A DNA stretch of 64,000 bases, taken from Parasedimentitalea marina (GTDB lineage: Bacteria > Pseudomonadota > Alphaproteobacteria > Rhodobacterales > Rhodobacteraceae). Of this stretch, positions 59,071 through 64,000 are shown one piece after another. Location of the stretch: assembly GCF_004006175.1 (NCBI RefSeq), contig NZ_CP033219.1, positions 62,001 to 126,000 of the forward strand, given 5' to 3'. Numbering within the stretch: the stretch's first letter is position 1; the number at the start of each line of letters is the position of its first letter. The position numbers were made by a program, and so were the translations under genes. The notes beneath the pieces were generated by a model that was not told the DNA's origin, made no database searches, and saw only the letters and a list, made by a program, of their open reading frames with translations.

Positions 59071-59631
59071 TGCAATTGGCCTTCCTGAAAATAGGTCTGG
59101 TTTTGTATTGCGCCGATAACGTCGTGAAGCTGTCGTCGCTGAAGTGAACTAGCATGCCATTCCCTAAGACTGCCAGAGATGTCTGAAGCGAGGCCATGGT
59201 GCAGTCGATACCTTACCTGCTTTCGCCTCGGACCCGAAATTGTCATGATTTTCGACTGAATTGTACCCGGATTGTGCCGCAAATGGAGTTTGATTCATGC
59301 AAGTTTTGCGGTGGAACTCAAAGTGATTCGTTTGGCAGTCCAAAATTATTGATACATTACAGCGTGTGTGGAGAAGCGTTTAAAACGTTGGGGTACAGGA
59401 TCGGTACAATGCATGGGTTTTGTACCCCTAAGTTTTCGCAATGGCATGGGGTACAATATTTCGCGCATTGTACGGTTGGTCTGACGGATTGTTCTGTCAC
59501 GGTGGCTGTGCCGGACTTCACCGGCGTATTGCTGGACAAAAGATGTCGGTGCCCGGCAAAACAGGTATCTTCCCGGTCCGTTAGACCGGTGATACCCCAG
59601 ATGGGGTAAATTTTGCTCTCATCAGAAAAAC
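59071..59631. other. 561-bp non-coding region with GTAC-centred repeats next to tRNA-Pro
   Basis: No credible gene is seen. Six GTAC words lie within about 210 bp (59263, 59393, 59404, 59422, 59451, 59470), including GTACAAT-n9-ATTGTAC (59451-59473) and GGGGTACA/TGTACCCC (59390-59397, 59421-59428). The region starts at the 3' end of tRNA-Pro. Such GTAC-rich words are, in my recollection, common before integrase genes of tRNA-targeting elements in this group, so this may be a remnant attachment region. Confidence 0.45.
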
Positions 59632-59708
59632 TGGTCGGGCTAGGAAGATTCGAACTTCCGACCCCCTGTACCCAAAACAGGTGCGCTACCAGACTGCGCC
59701 ATAGCCCG
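59632..59708 (-). tRNA. tRNA-Pro (anticodon TGG)
   Basis: On the minus strand a 77-nt cloverleaf folds with acceptor arms CGGGCTA and TAGCCCG, a D arm GGCGCAGTCTGGTAGCGC, and an anticodon stem CCTGT/ACAGG around TTTGGGT (anticodon TGG). The T arm is GGAAGTTCGAATCTTCC, and CCA is encoded at the 3' end. The tRNA reads CCA and, with wobble, other proline codons. Confidence 0.97.
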
Positions 59709-59764
59709 ACCGTGTGGGCGGAATAGTCGCTTGGAATGGGATATGCAAGCCCAATTTTCAACAG

Positions 59765-60709
59765 TTATTTCTTTGTCTTCCGTTTTAGGAATAATGAGAT
59801 GTTAAAGCTACCCGGCGCATAGCCTCGGGTGCGCGTGCGTAGCACCGGTGTGTTGTCCGAACGGCCGCCTGCGGCCTCGCGGATGACGATGAAAATGCCG
59901 CTTGCGATAATGATTCCGGCACCAACAAGGGTCATCCGGTCGATCGTTTCGTCGAACAAAAAGACTCCAAACAGGGTTGCCCAGATGATTTGGGAATATT
60001 GCATTGGCGCGACAATCGCGGCTTCGCCGATGGTATAGGCGCTGACCATCATCAGGGTGGCGACAAAGCCGAATATCGCAACGATTCCAAGACCACCAAA
60101 TGTATTTGCCTCAAATGGGACATAGACAAAGGGCATCGTCAGCCCCATCAACACAAAGGTTGCGACCAGCGGATAGATCATCATCACGACGCGGCGCTCC
60201 TCGTTGCCGACCTTTCTTAGAATCACCGATTGGAAAGCCGAACCAAAGGCCGCAAACAGCGCAGCAGCGTGGCCAAGGCCGTAGTCTACGCCGCCCGGGC
60301 GCAGCACCACCAAGACACCAGCAAAGCCGGTTAAAACCGCCAGCATGCGCGGCAGGCCTACTTTTTCCTGCAGGATCGGAATCGACAACAAGGTGATCAG
60401 CAAAGGGGTGATAAACAGCAGCGCGTAGACCTGCGCCAGCGGCAGATGGGCAAAGGCATAGAAGGCACTGGCAGGAACAACTGACATGGTGATAGAGCGC
60501 AGCCCGACCCACCAGGGATGGATGGGGCGCAGATTGCCAAGGGTTGTGTCCTGAACCAGCATCAAGGTGACCAGCGGAAACGACAGCAGGCTGCTGAAGA
60601 ACACCAGTTGAAACGGCGACATGCTGGCACCAAGGAACTTCACCACCACATCATGGGTCGCAAAAATGGCATAGGCCAGCAGGGCCAGTAGGGCAGCTTT
60701 CAGGTTCAT
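59765..60709 (-). CDS. DMT-family (EamA) transporter
   Basis: A 314-residue membrane protein with ten predicted segments in two EamA repeats, and a basic C-terminal tail (about 285-314). The ATG at 60709 begins MNLKAALLALLAYAIFATHD. A GTG at 60718 is the alternative start. The substrate is unknown. It is distinct from the EamA gene at 21153-22115: the two share only the fold. The gene lies upstream of tRNA-Pro on the same strand and ends 57 bp before it. Confidence 0.87.
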   Translation of the reverse strand: MNLKAALLALLAYAIFATHDVVVKFLGASMSPFQLVFFSSLLSFPLVTLMLVQDTTLGNLRPIHPWWVGLRSITMSVVPASAFYAFAHLPLAQVYALLFITPLLITLLSIPILQEKVGLPRMLAVLTGFAGVLVVLRPGGVDYGLGHAAALFAAFGSAFQSVILRKVGNEERRVVMMIYPLVATFVLMGLTMPFVYVPFEANTFGGLGIVAIFGFVATLMMVSAYTIGEAAIVAPMQYSQIIWATLFGVFLFDETIDRMTLVGAGIIIASGIFIVIREAAGGRSDNTPVLRTRTRGYAPGSFNISLFLKRKTKK

Positions 60710-60896
60710 GGGACTCACCAGCGGTTTGATTTCTGGACTCGACTAAGGATCTTTTGAGGAAAATCTATAGCGCTAACGGTGTTTCGGAAATATCAAATGC
60801 GACCGTGCAGGAAAATAGTGGAATTACGCAACACTGTTGGCAGTACGAACTGCAAGGACCGTTTTATGTCTGCGCACAAGACAGTGGCTGATTGGC

Positions 60897-61703
60897 CTAA
60901 GCCACCCTGTATGGCCGCTCGAGTGACAGGGATCTGCCAAGTTGGAGCCAAGTCACCTCCTCAAAGCGATCTGGCCATTCGATATTCCACCGCTGGGCCA
61001 TCCGACGTGCGCGTGGAAGATAGGCAGCAGCATAGGCCAAATGCGCTGTGATCATCGCATCCAGAGTTGGGACGGCGGGTGGCATAGATGTCAGCAGTTC
61101 TTTTTGCTCATCAGTGATGAGCCGGTTCAGATGCAGCACTCCACCGCGATTTGGGGCTCCGGTCTCCTCGATCAACAGGTCGACAAGAAGGTTGCGCAGG
61201 TGGAACACCCCCAGAACGCCGTTGATGTATTCTTTGCGACCCGCTGCCAGATGCAACAGGCCAAGAATCTTTATGAACTCTTCAAATTGGTATCTCAGCC
61301 GGGCGGGATTTGGACCTTGGGTTTTAGGGGCGATGGGCAAGCTGTCAAAAATACCGTCGTGATCGAATAAGGGTTTCAGCCCGCTTTGCGTTTGTAACCC
61401 CATTTGATCCGGCTTTAGAATCAGCGCATCGATGCGGGTCCAGTCATCCATAATGGCATTGATCAGCGCAGGCCGAGGGGTTCTGTCCCGCCACAGGACG
61501 ATTTCTCCAGTCTGACCGACGACATCACGCCAAAGGGCTGCAACTTCATCACTGGCGCCGTCGCTGGCAACCAAAAGGAAATCAATGTCGCTATATGCAT
61601 CAGCAAGGCCGTTGCTGTGGCTGCCAGTTAGAAATGCTGCGCGAATGAGCGGGTTAGTGTGGAGTGACTGACTGGCGGTTTCAATGAGCTCAAGATGGTG
61701 CAA
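60897..61703 (-). CDS. nucleotidyltransferase-domain protein
   Basis: A 268-residue protein with an N-terminal polymerase-beta-type nucleotidyltransferase motif, GSHSNGLADAYSDIDFLLV (G27, S28, D39, D41), and a helical C-terminal domain. It resembles aminoglycoside nucleotidyltransferase-like proteins of unknown substrate; resistance activity cannot be assumed. The only fitting start is a TTG at 61703, with GGGGAC upstream. It stands alone between the DMT transporter and leuB. The flanking gaps (60710-60896 and 61704-61798) show no features. Confidence 0.78.
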   Translation of the reverse strand: MHHLELIETASQSLHTNPLIRAAFLTGSHSNGLADAYSDIDFLLVASDGASDEVAALWRDVVGQTGEIVLWRDRTPRPALINAIMDDWTRIDALILKPDQMGLQTQSGLKPLFDHDGIFDSLPIAPKTQGPNPARLRYQFEEFIKILGLLHLAAGRKEYINGVLGVFHLRNLLVDLLIEETGAPNRGGVLHLNRLITDEQKELLTSMPPAVPTLDAMITAHLAYAAAYLPRARRMAQRWNIEWPDRFEEVTWLQLGRSLSLERPYRVA

Positions 61704-61798
61704 CGGCGTCGTCCCCCTATTTGTTCAGATTTACGTCTCACGTCTGCTAATTTTTCGGGTACGAAACTATACTTAAGGTTGTGCTGTGTCCACCTAAG

Positions 61799-61831
61799 AA
61801 AAAGGCCCCGCGCTGACAAGCAGGCGGGGCC
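61799..61831 (-). terminator. rho-independent terminator after leuB
   Basis: On the minus strand GGCCCCGC and GCGGGGCC form a stem, followed by a run of Ts (As at 61799-61803 on the plus strand), 28 bp after the leuB stop. Confidence 0.85.
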
Positions 61832-61858
61832 GGATCTGTGCGCCATAGGGCGGCAGTC

Positions 61859-62962
61859 TTACAGGCTGGCGTCCAGTGCGGCCAGGATGGCGTCGCCCAT
61901 GCCGCTGGTGGTTACAGGTGTAACGCCCTCTTCGCCCAATAGGTCAGCGGTGCGAACACCCTCGGCCAGCACCGCCTCGATGGCGGTTTCCAGACGGGTG
62001 GCTTCGGCGCCTTCGTTAAAGCTGTAGCGCAGCGCCATGGCAAAGCTGAGAATGCAGGCGATTGGGTTGGCCTTGGCCTGACCTGTAATGTCCGGCGCCG
62101 AGCCGTGCACGGGTTCGTACATGGCGCGCGGGCGTCCGTTGTCCATTGGGGCGCCAAGCGAGGCGGATGGCAGCATGCCGAGGCTACCGGTCAGCATGGC
62201 AGCGCAGTCGGACAGGATGTCGCCAAACAGGTTGTCAGTGACGATCACATCGAACTGCTTGGGCGCGCGGACCAGCTGCATGGCACCATTGTCGGCGTAC
62301 ATGTGGCTCAGCTCGACCTCGGGGTAGTCGGCGTGCACGCGGGTAACAACTTCGCGCCACAGGATGCCGCTTTCCATCACGTTGGCTTTTTCCATTGAGC
62401 ACAGTTTCTTGCTGCGGACCATGGCCAGCTCAAAGGCCGAGCGGGCGACGCGCTCGATTTCCGACTCCGTATAGCGCTGGGTGTTGATGCCGACGCGCTC
62501 GTTGCCCTCGTTGAAGATGCCGCGCGGTTCGCCGAAATAGACGCCCGAGGTCAGCTCGCGCACGATCATGATATCCAGACCGGCGACCAGTTCTTTTTTC
62601 AGCGAGGAGAAATCGGCAAGGGCGTCAAAGCACTGGGCCGGGCGCAGGTTGGAGAACAGATCCATTTCCTTGCGCAAACGCAGTAAGCCGCGCTCGGGCT
62701 TTACCGAGAAGTCCAGGTCGTCGTATTTCGGACTACCCACGGCGCCCAGAAGCACGGCGTCGACATTCATGGCCTTGGCCATGGTGTCATCGTGCAGGGG
62801 TACGCCATGGGCGTCATAAGCGGCGCCGCCGACCAGATCGGTGCTGACGTCAAATTTCAGGTCGCGCTTGTTGCCATACCAGTCGATGATCCGGGTGACT
62901 TGCGTCATGACCTCGGGGCCAATGCCGTCACCGGGCAGAATCAGAATCGAAGGGTTGGACAT
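61859..62962 (-). CDS. leuB: 3-isopropylmalate dehydrogenase
   Basis: Oxidises and decarboxylates 3-isopropylmalate to 2-oxoisocaproate in leucine synthesis, using NAD+ and Mg2+. The 367-residue protein has [14 protein letters not shown] at the N-terminus, the substrate-binding arginines in [32 protein letters not shown], and the metal and NAD region [12 protein letters not shown] and [16 protein letters not shown] precedes the ATG. leuC and leuD are not in the window. A 421-bp region lies upstream. Confidence 0.97.
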   Translation of the reverse strand: MSNPSILILPGDGIGPEVMTQVTRIIDWYGNKRDLKFDVSTDLVGGAAYDAHGVPLHDDTMAKAMNVDAVLLGAVGSPKYDDLDFSVKPERGLLRLRKEMDLFSNLRPAQCFDALADFSSLKKELVAGLDIMIVRELTSGVYFGEPRGIFNEGNERVGINTQRYTESEIERVARSAFELAMVRSKKLCSMEKANVMESGILWREVVTRVHADYPEVELSHMYADNGAMQLVRAPKQFDVIVTDNLFGDILSDCAAMLTGSLGMLPSASLGAPMDNGRPRAMYEPVHGSAPDITGQAKANPIACILSFAMALRYSFNEGAEATRLETAIEAVLAEGVRTADLLGEEGVTPVTTSGMGDAILAALDASL

Positions 62963-63383
62963 GCGGATACTCCTTGAAAAAGCTTGTAGGGGAGGTACCC
63001 GCTGAGGCCCGGAGGGTCAATAACGCTGGAATACAGTTCCGCGGTTAGCGGTGGTAAAATGAGCGCCTTTGGCGCGCTGGCCTGTCTCGTTGGTCACCTA
63101 GCGGTTCCCGCCTCGGCGGTGCCCTGACGAAGATATCATGGACAACAAGAAGGTGATGCCTGTTAAAGATGCCTGTTAAAAATGCCCGCCAGGTCCTGTG
63201 TCCGGGGGGCTCGACCTCGCAGATGTGTGGGGTTTATCGCATGGTCTGATGAGCCGTCGGATAAACCGGCAGCAGCTGATTCAGTCCGTTAAAAATGTAG
63301 GTTATCGTTACGGGCTTAAGCCCGGCCTTTTCCGATTGAGCGGTGCGGGTGCCGGAATAGGGGCAATCGCACCGGCCTTGGTG
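62963..63383. other. 421-bp intergenic region upstream of leuB, with a tandem repeat
   Basis: Contains two perfect tandem copies of GATGCCTGTTAAA (63155-63180), a small hairpin GCGCC-ttt-GGCGC (63063-63075) and a low-quality open frame at 63198-63419 that I do not accept as a gene. It probably holds the leuB promoter and 5' leader, but I see no convincing attenuator with leucine codons. Confidence 0.45.
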
Positions 63384-64000
63384 TCATTGCGGGTCGAGCG
63401 ATATGTCCAGCCAAACTAGGCGATGGCGGCTGGCTAAATCTGATGTTGGGGACCAGGCCACCCCTGCATCCAGGACCCGCAGATCCGCCGAGGGCAGCAG
63501 ATAGTCTACCCGCATGCGGCCGGCACGCTGCCATTCCACGGTATTCAGGCCCGCCTCTGGGCTGGTTGGGTGGGGGTCTTGCAGGCGCGGGTCAGCAAGG
63601 AGTTCTGCGATGGAACTGCGCCGCCCGTCGCCGCGATTGGGGTCAAGATTGGCTCCGCCTGCGATCACCAACGGTGATTTTGGCACCGGGCCCAGGTCTC
63701 CATCCAGCAGCAGTTGCCACAGGCGAATCTCATCAGCATTGCGCCGACCGTTGCGATCCTCAGGTCCGTCGAACAGCGGTGGCGTGGCCTGAAAGCTCAG
63801 CAGGGTTAGGGTGCCTCCGTCTGATGTGACAAGCGGGATTATCCAATGCGCGGTGCTAGACAGGCGTTGGGCCTGCAACGCCCGCTTGGATGGAAATGGC
63901 GTACCATCTGGGTGCTGCGGCAACAGTGCGCCGGGCAGGTCGCGCCACAACAAGGGGCTTAGATCCCGCACCGCATCGTACTCAATGGGTAGTCGCGACA
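63384..64000 (-). CDS. endonuclease/exonuclease/phosphatase-family protein, 5' end outside the window
   Basis: The C-terminal 205 residues of an EEP-fold hydrolase. The motif VIAGGANLDPNRGDGRR corresponds to the GDxN-type metal/catalytic region (here GGANLD) and ASRHRLVWLDI to the terminal SDHxxV-type motif, with RHR replacing SDH, so the catalytic pattern is altered. The frame is open through position 64000 without a start: an in-frame GTG at 63971 exists, but upstream residues SRLPIEYDAVRD continue the domain. Substrate (DNA, phosphate ester or other) cannot be told. Confidence 0.75.
   Translation of the reverse strand, partial: SRLPIEYDAVRDLSPLLWRDLPGALLPQHPDGTPFPSKRALQAQRLSSTAHWIIPLVTSDGGTLTLLSFQATPPLFDGPEDRNGRRNADEIRLWQLLLDGDLGPVPKSPLVIAGGANLDPNRGDGRRSSIAELLADPRLQDPHPTSPEAGLNTVEWQRAGRMRVDYLLPSADLRVLDAGVAWSPTSDLASRHRLVWLDISLDPQ

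Noticed and set aside
59196..59761. Open frames on both strands beside and through tRNA-Pro, considered as an integrase remnant
   Set aside because: No tyrosine-recombinase motif (R..HxxR..Y) appears in any frame, and one frame runs through the tRNA itself. Only the repeats are kept as evidence.
63040..63130. Possible further copy of the composite repeat (GCGCC-ttt-GGCGC and TCCCGCC words)
   Set aside because: The boxes are not in the right order or spacing and the conserved GTTGGGC and GTCCGGGG blocks are missing.
63198..63419. 73-codon frame upstream of leuB
   Set aside because: No recognisable domain; it overlaps the end of the EEP gene on the other strand and lacks a ribosome binding site.
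1..64000. CRISPR arrays, intact insertion sequences, rRNA genes, toxin-antitoxin pairs
   Set aside because: I looked for evenly spaced direct repeats, transposase motifs, rRNA core sequences and paired small genes and saw none that hold up.

Overview
The window reads as chromosomal DNA of a marine alphaproteobacterium of the Rhodobacterales, Roseobacter group. This is an inference from protein types and gene order (gpmI-envC-ctpA, a vacuolar-iron-transporter-type ferritin MbfA behind an Irr-type palindrome, short Rhodobacterales-only unknown proteins, GAAC-N7-GAAC LexA boxes). Coding density is high, operons are short and often overlap by 4 bp. No rRNA, CRISPR array, intact transposase or integrase is seen. 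One tRNA (Pro, TGG) is present.

Layout. 1-2.2 kb: an ABC ATPase, then a divergent ArsR/DUF6428 pair with matching cysteine-rich tails. 2.2-5.8 kb: a DUF1203 gene and error-prone polymerase dnaE2. 5.9-9.9 kb: gpmI, an EnvC-like protein and the CtpA protease. 10-17.8 kb: ada with a PEP-mutase-family gene, two unknown genes, a CPBP protease, accD, folC and zapE. 18-28 kb: transporters, an ornithine-cyclodeaminase relative, a HAD hydrolase, an AT-rich gene of unknown function, yaiI, sthA, fghA, an AEC transporter and mbfA. 28-40.8 kb: a TetR regulator, a cytochrome c'-like protein, imuB behind a perfect LexA box, an ArsR-type regulator, DUF2794, an NlpC/P60 and M17 peptidase pair, a beta-carbonic anhydrase, a DUF3095 protein, asd and a DUF4139 protein.

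40.9-48.2 kb is a complete homoprotocatechuate (3,4-dihydroxyphenylacetate) meta-cleavage operon, hpaF-E-D-[decarboxylase]-G-H-I, with divergent hpaR. A group II aromatic amino acid decarboxylase is built into it, 4 bp overlapped with the FAH gene. This suggests that L-DOPA or tyrosine, or the derived amines, feed this ring-cleavage route. 48.3-53 kb: glycerate kinase, a sulfatase/phosphonate-monoesterase-type hydrolase and a Na/Pi cotransporter. 53.4-58 kb: a polyamine-type ABC importer (binding protein, ATPase, two permeases). Its last permease carries an unusual extra membrane segment and a tail with two copies of a 15-residue motif. 58.2-64 kb: a HAD hydrolase, tRNA-Pro, a DMT transporter, a nucleotidyltransferase, leuB and a truncated EEP-family gene.

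The most unusual non-coding signal is a composite intergenic element of about 230 bp, present twice (19.27-19.50 kb and 26.97-27.19 kb) plus a half copy at 2.7 kb. Conserved boxes are separated by hairpins whose stems differ in sequence between copies but keep their place, as expected if structure is under selection. Other leads are the split SOS mutasome (imuB and dnaE2 about 24 kb apart, each behind a LexA-like box, imuA not found) and a cluster of GTAC-centred repeats beside tRNA-Pro that may be the scar of an integrated element.
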